Both the position numbers and the translations under genes were made by a program. Below, piece after piece: positions 1 to 9,124 of a stretch of 64,000 nt of DNA. This stretch comes from Cupriavidus consociatus (GTDB lineage: Bacteria > Pseudomonadota > Gammaproteobacteria > Burkholderiales > Burkholderiaceae). The notes beneath the pieces are model-generated. The model had not been told where the DNA came from. It did no database searches and was given only the letters and a program-made list of their open reading frames with translations. Location: the NCBI RefSeq assembly GCF_017814975.1, contig NZ_JAGIQA010000007.1, forward strand, positions 62,001 through 126,000. Direction: 5' to 3'. Positions within the stretch are counted from its first letter, which is position 1; each line of letters begins with the position of its first letter.

Positions 1-21
1 CACTACAGAGGAGCGCCCCGC

Positions 22-792
22 ATGTCATCCGCCGCCGATATCGAGCTCAGCCGCGACGGCCACGTCGCCCGCATCGTGCTGTCCCGTCCGCCGCACAACT
101 TTGTCGATGCCGAGGTGATGCGCCGGCTCGCGGATACCCTGCTGGCGCTGGACGACGACGCCGGTTGCCGCGCCATCGTGCTGGCCTCCGGAGTCAGCGC
201 CTTCTGCGCGGGCGCAGACTTCAGCGGCGCCGGCCAGGGCGAAGTCGCCAACGACCCGGCCAGCTTCTACGTGCATGCGATGAAGCTCTACCGCAACCGC
301 AAGCCCATCGTCGCCGCGGTGGAAGGCGCCGCCATCGGCGCCGGGCTGGGCCTGGCACTGGTGGCCGACTTCCGCGTGACCTGCGCCGAGGCGCGCTTCA
401 GTGCCAACTTCAACCGGCTCGGCTTCCACCCCGGCTTCGGCCTCAGCGTGACGCTGCCGCGGCTGGTCGGCGAGCAGCAGGCCGCACTGCTGTTCTACAC
501 CGGCCGCCGCATCTCCGGCACCGACGCCGTCGCCATCGGCCTGGCCGACGAGCTGGTGGCCAAAGCTGAAGTCAGCGACCGCGCCATGACGCTGGCGCAG
601 GAGATCGCTCACTCTGCGCCGCTGGCGGTGGAGACCACGCGCGCCACGCTGCGCGAAGGACTGGCCGACCGGATCGCCGAGGTCAACCAGCGCGAGCTGG
701 CGATCCAGCGCGGGCAGTTTCGCAGCGAAGACTTCCGCGAGGGCGTGGCCGCGATGGCCGAACGCCGCACGCCGGTGTTCCACCGCCGCTAA
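22..792 (+). CDS. Enoyl-CoA hydratase/isomerase family protein
   Basis: A 256-residue crotonase-fold protein, expected to hydrate or isomerise an enoyl-CoA in the cytoplasm. The family signature is seen in the oxyanion-hole segments VLASGVSAFCAGADF (about residue 53) and AAIGAGLGLALVADF (about residue 105). The usual two catalytic glutamates of true hydratases are not obvious around LGFHPGFG, so the reaction may differ from plain crotonase. A GAGGAG-like ribosome site precedes the ATG. The following CoA-transferase starts 10 bases after the stop, and an acyl-CoA dehydrogenase and a Bug binding protein follow on the same strand, so it belongs to a carboxylic-acid degradation operon whose upstream part lies outside the window. 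The substrate cannot be read from the sequence. Confidence 0.88.
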   Translation: MSSAADIELSRDGHVARIVLSRPPHNFVDAEVMRRLADTLLALDDDAGCRAIVLASGVSAFCAGADFSGAGQGEVANDPASFYVHAMKLYRNRKPIVAAVEGAAIGAGLGLALVADFRVTCAEARFSANFNRLGFHPGFGLSVTLPRLVGEQQAALLFYTGRRISGTDAVAIGLADELVAKAEVSDRAMTLAQEIAHSAPLAVETTRATLREGLADRIAEVNQRELAIQRGQFRSEDFREGVAAMAERRTPVFHRR

Positions 793-802
793 GGAGCCAA
801 CC

Positions 803-2005
803 GTGCCTGGACAACACACCCATGCCACGCCCGCCGGCCCGCTCGACGGCATCCGCGTGCTGGACCTCACCGCGGTGGTGCTTGGCCCGCTGGCCACGCA
901 GGTGCTGGCCGACTTTGGCGCCGACGTGATCAAGATCGAGGGACCAGAAGGCGACCTGATGCGCGCCAACGGCGTGTCACAGCACGCCGGCATGAGCTCG
1001 ATCTACCTGGCGCTGAACCGCAACAAGCGCTCGGTCGTGCTCGACCTGAAGACTTCCGAGGGCGCCGAAGCGCTGCGCGCGCTGATCGCCGGCGCCGACG
1101 TGCTGGTGCACAACATGCGCGTGGCGGCGATCGAGCGGCTGGGCTTTGGCTACGAGGCGGTCGCTCGCATCAATCCGCGCATCGTGTACTGCGTGGCGAC
1201 CGGCTTCGGCCAGGACGGCCCGCACCGCGACAAGCCCGCCTTCGACGACATCATCCAGGCCGGTTGCGGACTGGTGGCGCTGGGTGCCGGCAATGGCGAG
1301 CGGCCGGAATACGTGCCCAGCCTGATCGCCGACAAGACCACCGGGCTGGCGCTGGCCAACGCAGTGCTCGCCGCACTGCTGCATCGCGAACGCCATGGCG
1401 TGGGCCAGTCGGTCGAAGTGCCGATGCTGGAGACCATGGCCGCCTTCGTAATGACCGAGCACCTGGGCGGCCTGACCTTCGAGCCCGCGCCGGCCGGCGC
1501 GGGCTATGCGCGGCTGCTGCAGGGCGGCCGCCGCCCCGCGCCGACGCGCGATGGCTGGATTTGCGCGCTGCCCTATACCGAGCGGCACTGGCAAGCCTTC
1601 TTCCGCGCGGTCGGCCGCGACGACCTTGCCGACCGCTATGAAGTCGGCGACCGCGCGCAGCGCAATGCCAATATCCGCGCGCTGTATGGCCACCTGGCCG
1701 AACTGACGCCTGAGCGCGGTACCGACGAATGGATGGCGCTGTTCGAATCGCTCGACATCCCCGCCACGCCGATCTACGGGCTCGATGCGCTGGTCGATCA
1801 CCCACACCTGCAAGCCGTGGGCCTGTTCCAGGCCACGCAGCACCCCACCGAAGGCCCGCTGCGCGAAGTGCGCCCCGCCGCGCGCTTTTCAGCCACGCCG
1901 CTGTCGTTGCGCCGCCATGCACCGGCGCTGGGCGAACACACCGCCGAGGTGCTGCGGGAAGCCGGCATTACCCTGCCCGACGCACCTGCCGTCGTTCAGG
2001 AATAA
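803..2005 (+). CDS. Class III (CaiB/BaiF) CoA-transferase
   Basis: A 400-residue family III CoA-transferase, which moves CoA between a donor thioester and a free acid through an aspartyl-CoA intermediate. The N-terminal Rossmann half shows GIRVLDLTAVVLGPLA (from residue 16) and the family sequence LNRNKRSVVLDLK (from residue 71). The likely catalytic aspartate is Asp148 in the FDDIIQAGCGL motif. The start is GTG at 803, set by AAGGAG seven bases upstream. Its position between an enoyl-CoA hydratase and an acyl-CoA dehydrogenase suggests that it activates the acid degraded by this operon. Which acid and which CoA donor are unknown. Confidence 0.9.
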   Translation: MPGQHTHATPAGPLDGIRVLDLTAVVLGPLATQVLADFGADVIKIEGPEGDLMRANGVSQHAGMSSIYLALNRNKRSVVLDLKTSEGAEALRALIAGADVLVHNMRVAAIERLGFGYEAVARINPRIVYCVATGFGQDGPHRDKPAFDDIIQAGCGLVALGAGNGERPEYVPSLIADKTTGLALANAVLAALLHRERHGVGQSVEVPMLETMAAFVMTEHLGGLTFEPAPAGAGYARLLQGGRRPAPTRDGWICALPYTERHWQAFFRAVGRDDLADRYEVGDRAQRNANIRALYGHLAELTPERGTDEWMALFESLDIPATPIYGLDALVDHPHLQAVGLFQATQHPTEGPLREVRPAARFSATPLSLRRHAPALGEHTAEVLREAGITLPDAPAVVQE

Positions 2006-2018
2006 CAAGGAGACAGAC

Positions 2019-3185
2019 ATGAATTTCCAGCTCGATGAAGAACACCGCATGCTCAAGGACCTGGTCGCGCGCTTCGTGCGCGAGCAGCTGATCCCGCTGG
2101 AGCCGGCGGTGCTGGCCCGCGAGGCCGAGGGCGGACAGCACGCGCTGCTGCCGGAAGAACACGCACGCCTTGACGGCCTGTCGCGCGAGCTTGGCCTGTG
2201 GGGACTGGATGCGCCCACCGAGATGGGCGGCGCCGACCTGCCGGTGGTGGCGATGGTCGGCGTCAACGAGGAACTCGGCAAGACCATCACGCCCTACGAC
2301 CTGCCGCCGGATTCGCCCAACCTGCGCATGCTGATGCTGACCGCGAACGACGCCCAGCGCGAGCGCTACCTGGACTCGTATGCGCGCGGCGAAACGGTAT
2401 CGGCCATTGCCATTTCCGAGCCCGGCGCCGGCGGCGACCCCGCCATGATGACCACGCGCGCCGAACGTGACGGCGACCACTGGGTGCTGAACGGCCGCAA
2501 GATCTGGATCAGCCGCGCGGCGCGCGCCGACTGGACCATCGTGATGGCGGTCACAGACAAGGCAAAAGGCGCGCGTGGCGGCATCTCGGCCTTTATCGTC
2601 GACCGCGGCACGCCCGGCCTGCGCGTGGAGCGGCGCATCCCGATGATCGGCGGCCATTCCACCTACGAAGTCGTGCTGGAAGACTGCCGTGTCCCCGCCA
2701 CGCAGTTGCTTGGCACCGAAGGCCATGGCTTCGCGCCGATGCAGGCTCGCCTGTCCACGCGCCGCGTGCAGATGGCCGCGTGGTGCATCGGCCGGGCGCA
2801 GCGGGCGCTCGACATGATCTGCGAATACGCGCCGCAACGGCAGACCTTCGGCGCCCCGCTGGCGCAGCGCCAGGCGATCCAGTGGTGGGTGGCGGACGCC
2901 GCCACGCGCATCCACGCCTGCCGCCTGATGACCTACGAAGCCGCCAGCCGCATCGATGCCGGTGAGGAAGCGCGCACGCAGGTCTCGATGATCAAGGTCT
3001 TCGCCACCGAAATGGCGTGGGAAGTGATCGACCAGGCAATGCAGACCTTTGGCGCGATGGGCATGACCAAGGAACTGCCGCTGCAGCAAATGGCCAACGA
3101 GACCCGGCTGATGCGCATCTACGAAGGGCCCAGCGAAGTGCACCGCTGGGTGATCGCGCGCGACCTGCTCGGCCTGCGCCGCTGA
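2019..3185 (+). CDS. Acyl-CoA dehydrogenase
   Basis: A 388-residue FAD-dependent acyl-CoA dehydrogenase catalysing alpha,beta-oxidation of an acyl-CoA and passing electrons to electron-transfer flavoprotein. The N-terminal helical domain, the middle beta domain (AISEPGAGGDPA, about residue 131) and the C-terminal domain are all present. The catalytic base is Glu369 in RIYEGPSEVHR, the MCAD position. I chose ATG 2019, preceded by AAGGAGA, over an upstream in-frame start inside the CoA-transferase gene because the family N-terminus (FQLDEEHRMLKDLV) begins there. The gap to the CoA-transferase stop is 13 bases, so co-transcription is very likely. Confidence 0.92.
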   Translation: MNFQLDEEHRMLKDLVARFVREQLIPLEPAVLAREAEGGQHALLPEEHARLDGLSRELGLWGLDAPTEMGGADLPVVAMVGVNEELGKTITPYDLPPDSPNLRMLMLTANDAQRERYLDSYARGETVSAIAISEPGAGGDPAMMTTRAERDGDHWVLNGRKIWISRAARADWTIVMAVTDKAKGARGGISAFIVDRGTPGLRVERRIPMIGGHSTYEVVLEDCRVPATQLLGTEGHGFAPMQARLSTRRVQMAAWCIGRAQRALDMICEYAPQRQTFGAPLAQRQAIQWWVADAATRIHACRLMTYEAASRIDAGEEARTQVSMIKVFATEMAWEVIDQAMQTFGAMGMTKELPLQQMANETRLMRIYEGPSEVHRWVIARDLLGLRR

Positions 3186-3249
3186 GTCTGACCGACCTCT
3201 TGCACCGGCGGAGAACACGCCGGGCTTGTTCCGACCGAAAGGAGACACC

Positions 3250-4242
3250 ATGCAACAGCCTTACCGTTCGCGCCGCCGCTTCCTGGGGCTCGCCGCCGCG
3301 GCACTGGCAGCCGGCATCGCACCGCTGCCGGCGCTTGCCGCCGAAGACGCCTTCCCCTCGCGCCCCATGCGCTTCATCGTGCCGTTCCCGGCGGGCAGCG
3401 GCACCGACACCACCGCGCGTATGTTCGCCAAGAAAATCGGCGAACTGACCGGCCACGGCGTGGTGGTCGAGAACAAGCCCGGCGGCAACGGCTTTATCGG
3501 CGTGCAGACCGCGCTGAACGCGCCGGCGGACGGCTACACCGTGTTCATCGGCAGCAACTCCACGCTGTCGACCAACGCCGCCACCTTCCGCAAGCTGCCA
3601 TACGACCCGCTGACGGATTTCGCGCCGATCACGCTGCTGTCGCGCGGGCCGTGCGTGGTGATCGTGCCGGCCGGCTCGCCCTACCGCACGCTGGCGGAAT
3701 TGCTGGAAGACGCGCGCAAGCGGCCCGGCGCGCTCAATTACGGCACCGGCTCGATCTCGTACACGCTGTACAGCGAATGGCTCAACGAACTGGCAAGGAT
3801 CAAGACCACGCCGGTGCCGTACAAGGGCGCGGGCGACGCCATCAACGGCGTGATGGCGGCCAACGTCGACTTTGCCGTGGTCGATGCCACCGGCGCGATC
3901 GAACTGGTGCGCGGCGGCAGGATCCGTGCGCTTGCCTATACCGCGCCGCAGCGCTCGCCGCTGTTGCCGGACGTGCCCTCGATCGTCGAGGCCGGCCTGC
4001 CCGATTTCCTGGCCTACAACTGGGTAGCCGCGGCGATTTCCGCCAAGACCCCGCCCGCGGTGGTGAAACGCCTGCAGGACCTGTTCACGCAGGCCGGCAA
4101 TGCGCCCGACGTGCGCGACTACTACACGCGCCAGTCGACCAAGCTGATCCTGTCTTCGCCGGCGGAAATGCTGCAGTACCAGAAAGACGAGATCGTGCGC
4201 TGGAAGCGGCTGGCGGCGGTAGCCAAGATCCCGCTGCAGTAA
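3250..4242 (+). CDS. Bug-family (TctC) periplasmic solute-binding protein
   Basis: A 330-residue tripartite tricarboxylate transporter receptor of the Bug type, exported to the periplasm to bind a carboxylate. The N-terminus has an RSRRRFLGLAAAALAAG signal that fits Tat export, followed by the family opening PMRFIVPFPAGSGTDTTAR and the downstream YKGAGDAINGVMAANVD block. ATG 3250 has AAGGAG ten bases upstream; a longer start at 3226 lacks one. No TctA or TctB membrane gene lies nearby, the usual situation for the expanded Bug family. It closes the operon begun by the enoyl-CoA hydratase and probably captures that pathway's substrate. The next gene converges on it. Confidence 0.93.
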   Translation: MQQPYRSRRRFLGLAAAALAAGIAPLPALAAEDAFPSRPMRFIVPFPAGSGTDTTARMFAKKIGELTGHGVVVENKPGGNGFIGVQTALNAPADGYTVFIGSNSTLSTNAATFRKLPYDPLTDFAPITLLSRGPCVVIVPAGSPYRTLAELLEDARKRPGALNYGTGSISYTLYSEWLNELARIKTTPVPYKGAGDAINGVMAANVDFAVVDATGAIELVRGGRIRALAYTAPQRSPLLPDVPSIVEAGLPDFLAYNWVAAAISAKTPPAVVKRLQDLFTQAGNAPDVRDYYTRQSTKLILSSPAEMLQYQKDEIVRWKRLAAVAKIPLQ

Positions 4243-4257
4243 TCCGCAGAAGCCGGC

Positions 4258-5142
4258 TCAGCGGCTGTGCTCGCGCAGCAGCGTCGTCAGGCGCTGCGCC
4301 AGCGGCGACAGATATGCGCCGGCGCGGGTCAGCACGCCGATGCGCCGGCGCAGGTCCAGCTCCTCCACTCCCAGCGGCAACGTGCGCAGGCCGTGCTGCA
4401 TGGCGTCGCCGCCGGCGTTGGCGATGCTCAGCATCTGCGTGCCCTGCATCAGCGCGAACAGCGAGGGGCTGCCGAAGTCGATCTCGACGCGCGGCTGCGG
4501 CGCCGGCAGGCCGCGCTGGCGGAAGGCGGCGTCGACCTGCTGCCGCAGCGTGATATGCGCTTCCGGCAGCAGCCATTCCTGGTCCGCCAGGTCCGCCAGC
4601 CGCAGCTTGCGCCGGCGCAGTAGCGCATGGCCCTCGTCGGCGACCACCACCAGCCGGTCGTCGAACAGCAGCTCCACGTCGAAGTCCGTCGAAGCCTGCA
4701 CCGGCGCCACCGCGAGATCGAGTTCCCCCGCGGCAAGCAGGTCCAGCAGGTCCCGCGCCAGCCGGCGCCGCAAGCGCAGCCGCGCCACCGGGCGCTCGCG
4801 CATCAGCTGCTGGCACGCGCCCAGGATCACGCCTCCCGGCATCGACGGCGAATAGCCCACGCGCAGCACGCCCTGCTCGCCGGTGCGGATACCAAGCATT
4901 TCCTTGATGCCGTCCTCGTACTCCAGCCGGATGCGCTGCGCCCGCTCCAGGAAGCGCGCGCCGGCGTAAGTCGCGCTCATGCCGTTGGCAGTGCGCTCGA
5001 ACAGCGGCAGCCCGGCCTGCGCCTCGACCCGCTGCACCGCCTTGGTCAGGGCCGGCTGGCTGATCCCCAGCGCTTCCGCCGCCCTGCCGATGCCCCCGTG
5101 CGCCGCCACGGCAAGGATGTATTCCAGGTCCCGAGTCTCCAT
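4258..5142 (-). CDS. LysR-family transcriptional regulator
   Basis: A 294-residue LysR-type activator/repressor. The winged helix-turn-helix occupies about residues 3-60 (LEYILAVAAHGGIGRAAEAL, then SQPALTKAVQRVE) and the remainder is the periplasmic-binding-like effector domain. It is divergent from the acyl-CoA ligase operon starting at 5270 with 127 bases between them, the standard LysR arrangement, and convergent with the Bug gene ending at 4242. It probably controls the 5270-10225 operon and possibly the 22-4242 operon; the inducer would be an acid or CoA ester of that pathway. Confidence 0.92.
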   Translation of the reverse strand: METRDLEYILAVAAHGGIGRAAEALGISQPALTKAVQRVEAQAGLPLFERTANGMSATYAGARFLERAQRIRLEYEDGIKEMLGIRTGEQGVLRVGYSPSMPGGVILGACQQLMRERPVARLRLRRRLARDLLDLLAAGELDLAVAPVQASTDFDVELLFDDRLVVVADEGHALLRRRKLRLADLADQEWLLPEAHITLRQQVDAAFRQRGLPAPQPRVEIDFGSPSLFALMQGTQMLSIANAGGDAMQHGLRTLPLGVEELDLRRRIGVLTRAGAYLSPLAQRLTTLLREHSR

Positions 5143-5269
5143 TGCCTCACATTCCAGATGGTTATGGGCTTATAGCCAATGCCGCATTGTGGTGATGCCC
5201 ATGATCTTACAGACTTAGCCGCAGAGCCGTAGCACAACGACATTCGCCCATATCGAACACGGAGACAGC
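5143..5269. promoter_or_regulatory. Divergent LysR / acyl-CoA ligase promoter region
   Basis: This 127-base gap separates two divergent genes and must hold both promoters. It is less GC-rich than its surroundings. A short inverted repeat, GGCT-TAT-AGCC at 5167-5177, lies close to the regulator start and is a candidate half of a LysR site. No convincing -35/-10 pair was identified. The site assignment is inference from position. Confidence 0.4.
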
Positions 5270-6823
5270 ATGAGTTTTGCGTACTTCCTGCGCCGCGCCG
5301 CGCGCTACTGGGGCGACCAGCCCGCCATCCTTTACCAGGAGCAGGTGGTGACCTACCGCCAGCTGGAAGAGCGCTCCACCCGCCTGGCCAACGCGCTGCT
5401 GGCACTGGGGCTGCAGCGCGGCGACCGCGTGGCGGTGCAGGCGCGCAACCGGCCCGAGCTGGTTGAGCTGGAGTGCGCGCTGTACAAGGCAGGCCTGGTC
5501 AAGGCAGCGCTGAACCCGCGCTTCACCGCCACCGAAGCCAGCGACGTGGTCGAGAACTGCACGCCGCGCGTGCTGATCGCCGGCCCCGGCTACACCGGCT
5601 ATTCGCGCGCCACGCCGGGCTTCGGCAGCGTCGAGACGTTTATCGCCATCGGCGAGGCGCCCGCAGGCTATGTCGGCTACGAATCGCTGCTGGCCAACGC
5701 CGGCACCACGCCGCCCGATATCGCTCCCGCTGCCAGCGATCTTGCCGTGCTGCACTTCTCCTCCGGCTCCACCGGCAAGATCAAGGCGGCGATGCAGACC
5801 TACGGCAACCGCATGGCGGCACTGCGCAAGATGGTGGCCGGCATGGACCGCCCTGCACGGCCCGGCGACCGCCTCGCCCTGATCGGCCCGGTCACGCACG
5901 CCTCCGGCATGCTGATGCAGCCCTACCTGTACCTGGGCGCGACGCTGGTGCTGTTCGACAAGTTCGAGCCCGCGCACTTCCTGGCCGAGGTCGCGCGGCT
6001 GCGCATCACGCACGTGTTCATGGTGCCGGCGATGATCAACATGCTGATGGCCGAGCCCACGCTGGCGCAGGCCGACCTGTCCAGCCTGAAGACGCTGGCC
6101 TACGGCGCCGCGCCCATGGCGCCGGCGCGCATCCGCGAGGCGTGGGAGCGCATCGGCCCGATCCTGTCGCAAGGCTATGGCGCCAGCGAATCGACCTCCG
6201 GCGTCACGCGCCTGTCGACCGCCGACCACGCCGATGCGATCGCCAACCACCCGGAGCGCCTGGCCTCGTGCGGCCGCGCGCTGGGTGAGACAGAGGTGCG
6301 CGTGGTCGACGAGCAAGGCCGCGAGGTGGCAGCGGGCGAGATCGGCGAACTGGTGATCCGCGGCGAAGACGTGTTCCGGGGCTACTGGGGCGAGCCCGCG
6401 CTCACCGCCGAGACCATCGTCGACGGCTGGCTGCACACCGGCGACATGGCGCGCGTGGACGACGCCGGCTACCTGTACCTGGTCGACCGCAAGAAGGACA
6501 TGATCATTTCCGGCGGCTTCAACGTGTACCCGACCGAGGTCGAAGCCACGCTGTACCAGCACCCCGACGTGCTCGAAGCCTGCGTCATCAGCGTGCCCGA
6601 CGACACCTGGGGCGAAAGCGTCAAGGCCGTGGTCACGCTGCGCCCGGGCCGCGCAGCCAGCGCGCAGCAGCTGATCGCGCACTGCCGCGAGCGCATCGCC
6701 GACTACAAATCGCCGCGTTCGGTCGACTTTGTCGCCGAGCTGCCCAAGAACGCCAGCGGCAAGCTGGCCCGCAAGATCGTGCGCGAACGCTACTGGCAAG
6801 GCGTAGCGCGCCGCGTCAACTAA
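5270..6823 (+). CDS. AMP-forming acyl-CoA synthetase (ligase)
   Basis: A 517-residue ANL-superfamily adenylate-forming enzyme converting a carboxylic acid, ATP and CoA into acyl-CoA, AMP and PPi. The P-loop is HFSSGSTGKIKA (residues 162-173), a variant of the usual TSGTTGxPKG. A YGASES motif is the adenine-binding A5 block, LHTGD (388-392) is the hinge-domain aspartate block, DRKKDMIISGGFNVYP is the A8 loop, and Lys498 in NASGKLARK is the adenylation lysine. All core residues look intact. It is the first gene of an operon with an acyl-CoA dehydrogenase, a Bug protein and a racemase-like CoA-transferase, so it should activate the acid imported there. The substrate is not predictable by eye. 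Confidence 0.92.
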   Translation: MSFAYFLRRAARYWGDQPAILYQEQVVTYRQLEERSTRLANALLALGLQRGDRVAVQARNRPELVELECALYKAGLVKAALNPRFTATEASDVVENCTPRVLIAGPGYTGYSRATPGFGSVETFIAIGEAPAGYVGYESLLANAGTTPPDIAPAASDLAVLHFSSGSTGKIKAAMQTYGNRMAALRKMVAGMDRPARPGDRLALIGPVTHASGMLMQPYLYLGATLVLFDKFEPAHFLAEVARLRITHVFMVPAMINMLMAEPTLAQADLSSLKTLAYGAAPMAPARIREAWERIGPILSQGYGASESTSGVTRLSTADHADAIANHPERLASCGRALGETEVRVVDEQGREVAAGEIGELVIRGEDVFRGYWGEPALTAETIVDGWLHTGDMARVDDAGYLYLVDRKKDMIISGGFNVYPTEVEATLYQHPDVLEACVISVPDDTWGESVKAVVTLRPGRAASAQQLIAHCRERIADYKSPRSVDFVAELPKNASGKLARKIVRERYWQGVARRVN

Positions 6824-6837
6824 GGAGCACGCCTGTC

Positions 6838-8043
6838 ATGTTCGATCACCTGACCAACCCCGTGCTGGTGGAAACCCGCGCCGGCATCCGCCGCTTTATC
6901 GACGAAGAACTGCGCCCGCTGGAGCAGGAACTGGGCCTCGGTTCCGAAGATCCGTGGCCGCGCGAGGTGTTGCGCAAGGTCTGGCGCCGCTCATATGAAC
7001 TGGGGTTCTATGCCGCCTGCCTGCCGGAATCGCTCGGCGGCAAGGGGCTGAACATCCAGGAGCAATGCGCGCTCAAGGCCGACCTGGCCGCCAGCGGCTC
7101 GACGCTGGCCGCACATGTGCTGGGCGACCTGGGCGGACCGCCCCGCGTGGGCAACATGCTCAAGTACGCCACGCCGGCGCAGCTGAAGCAGTACTTCGAG
7201 CCGGTCATCCGCGGCGAGAAATCGACCTGCTTCGCGCTGACCGAAACGCATTCCGGATCGGACGCGCAGAGCATCAAGACCAGCGCGGTCGCCCACGGCG
7301 ACGAGCTGGTGATCAACGGCGGCAAGCACTACATCAGCGGCGCGCCGTTCGCGGACTTCGCCATCGTCATGTGCGTGACGGATGCCACCACTACGCCGCC
7401 GGCGATCAGCGCGGTGCTGGTCGACCTGAACCTGCCGGGCGTGACCGTGACCAATGAATACGTGCCGATGTCGGGCCAGCATATCGACGGCGATATCCGT
7501 TTCGACAACGTGCGCGTGCCGCGCGCCAATATCTTTGGCGGCGAGGGCAACGGCTTCAAGCTCGGCATGTCGCGCATCAACGTGAACCGCTTGCTGCACT
7601 GCCCGTCGATGCTGGGGCTGGCCATGCGCGCCTACGAGTCGTCGGTGGAATACGCCGGCAAGCGGCGCCAGTTCGGCGGCCCGATCGCTCGCTTCCAGGC
7701 GATCCAGCACATGCTCGCCGACATGGCCGCGGCGCTGTGGGCCTGCGAAAGCATGATCGCGCACACCGCGGCGCTGGCCGATGCCGGCGCGGACCTGCGC
7801 ATGAAGGCCGCGGCATGCAAGCTCTTTGTCTCGGAACGCTGCTTCGAAGTGGCCGACAAGGCGGTGCAGATCCACGGCAACGTGGGCGTCACGCGCGGGC
7901 ATCCGGTCGAGCAGACCTTCCGCAAGCTGCGCATGTTCCGCATCTTCACCGGCACCAGCGAGATCCAGCGCAACACCATCGCGCGCGCGATACTGGAGCC
8001 GCTGCAGCAGCAAGCGCAGCCGCCGAAGCAGCAACAGGCTTGA
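6838..8043 (+). CDS. Acyl-CoA dehydrogenase-like protein lacking the usual catalytic Glu
   Basis: A 401-residue member of the acyl-CoA dehydrogenase superfamily with the normal three-domain order and the FAD-site segment ALTETHSGSDAQS (about residues 133-145). The MCAD-type catalytic position, normally Glu in YEG, is Thr371 in RIFTGTSEIQR. The alternative isovaleryl-type position in helix G (ERL-like) reads NVNRLL, with Asn250, so neither known base is seen. It may use another residue, act on an unusual substrate, or be inactive. The C-terminus ends in a Gln-rich tail. It sits 14 bases after the acyl-CoA ligase gene with a GGAG site before the ATG, so it is part of that operon. Confidence 0.88.
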   Translation: MFDHLTNPVLVETRAGIRRFIDEELRPLEQELGLGSEDPWPREVLRKVWRRSYELGFYAACLPESLGGKGLNIQEQCALKADLAASGSTLAAHVLGDLGGPPRVGNMLKYATPAQLKQYFEPVIRGEKSTCFALTETHSGSDAQSIKTSAVAHGDELVINGGKHYISGAPFADFAIVMCVTDATTTPPAISAVLVDLNLPGVTVTNEYVPMSGQHIDGDIRFDNVRVPRANIFGGEGNGFKLGMSRINVNRLLHCPSMLGLAMRAYESSVEYAGKRRQFGGPIARFQAIQHMLADMAAALWACESMIAHTAALADAGADLRMKAAACKLFVSERCFEVADKAVQIHGNVGVTRGHPVEQTFRKLRMFRIFTGTSEIQRNTIARAILEPLQQQAQPPKQQQA

Positions 8044-8106
8044 CCGTGCCGGCGGCACGGTCGCCGCCGGCATCAGGACAATACAACAAGACCACGGAGA
8101 CCTAGC

Positions 8107-9096
8107 ATGAACCGCCGAGAATGGCTCGCCACCGCTGGCGCCGCCGCCCTGGGAAGCGTCCTGCTGCCCGCGCGCGCTGCCGCGCCAGCCAACTACCCCA
8201 GCCGTCCGATCCGGCTGATCGTCCCGTTCATCGCCGGCAGCACGCCGGACAGTACCGCCCGCACGCTGTCTGCGGAGCTGGGCCAGAAGCTCGGCCAGCC
8301 GCTGGTGGTCGAGAACATGCCTGGCGCCGGGGGCATCATCGGCGCCACCGCGCTGCGGCGTGCGGCCCCCGACGGCTACACGCTGGGCATCCTCGCCAAT
8401 ACGCACGTGATCAACGTGCACATGTACCGCAAGATGCCCTACGACCCGGCGCGCGATTTCACGCCGATCACGGCGCTGTCCGGCGGTCCGACCGCGCTGG
8501 TCGTGCCCGCGTCGTCGCCGTACAAGACCGCGGCCGAGCTGGTCGCTGCGATGAAGAAGGCGCCGGGCAAGTTCAACTATGGCTCCGGCGGCAAGGGCAG
8601 CATCGCGCATCTGGCGGTGGAAGCCATGCTGCACCAGACCGGCTGCGACGCGGTGCATATCCCTTACAAGGGTGCGCCGGAAATCATTACCGCCATGCTG
8701 ACGGGGCAAACCCAGTTCGGCATGCCGGTGCTCGGCACGGCCACCCAGTACGTGCGCAACCAGCAGGTGCGCGTGCTGGCCGTCACCGCCGCGGCGCGCT
8801 CGCCGTTCTTCCCGGACGTGCCAACAATGGCCGAAGCGCTGCCGCCCGGCTTTGTCATCGACAACTGGAGCGGGCTGTTTGCGCCGGCCAATTTCCCGGC
8901 CGAACTGGCGCAGAAGCTGCATGCCGCGGTCGCCGCGCTGCAGAACGCAGGCGTGTTCGACGCGCAGCTCAAGGCCAGCGCGGGCGAACTGCGCCGCAGC
9001 GCCACCCCGGCCCAGTTTGGCACCGTCGTGGCCGCGGACAACTCCCGCTACGGCGAGTTGATGAAGTCGATCGGCATGATCGGCGATTTGGGCTGA
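8107..9096 (+). CDS. Bug-family (TctC) periplasmic solute-binding protein
   Basis: A 329-residue Bug receptor with the signal peptide MNRREWLATAGAAALGSVLL (a twin Arg in NRREWL suggests Tat) and the family opening SRPIRLIVPFIAGSTPDSTA. The carboxylate-binding region around GGSGGKGSIAHLAVE-type loops and IPYKGAPEIITAMLTGQ is conserved. An ACGGAGA site precedes the ATG. It lies inside the acyl-CoA ligase operon between the dehydrogenase and the racemase-like gene, so it probably supplies the acid activated by the ligase. As with the other Bug genes here, no TctAB membrane subunits are present. Confidence 0.93.
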   Translation: MNRREWLATAGAAALGSVLLPARAAAPANYPSRPIRLIVPFIAGSTPDSTARTLSAELGQKLGQPLVVENMPGAGGIIGATALRRAAPDGYTLGILANTHVINVHMYRKMPYDPARDFTPITALSGGPTALVVPASSPYKTAAELVAAMKKAPGKFNYGSGGKGSIAHLAVEAMLHQTGCDAVHIPYKGAPEIITAMLTGQTQFGMPVLGTATQYVRNQQVRVLAVTAAARSPFFPDVPTMAEALPPGFVIDNWSGLFAPANFPAELAQKLHAAVAALQNAGVFDAQLKASAGELRRSATPAQFGTVVAADNSRYGELMKSIGMIGDLG

Positions 9097-9124
9097 GCGC
9101 ACTGCTTTTGAACCGGGATTACTC

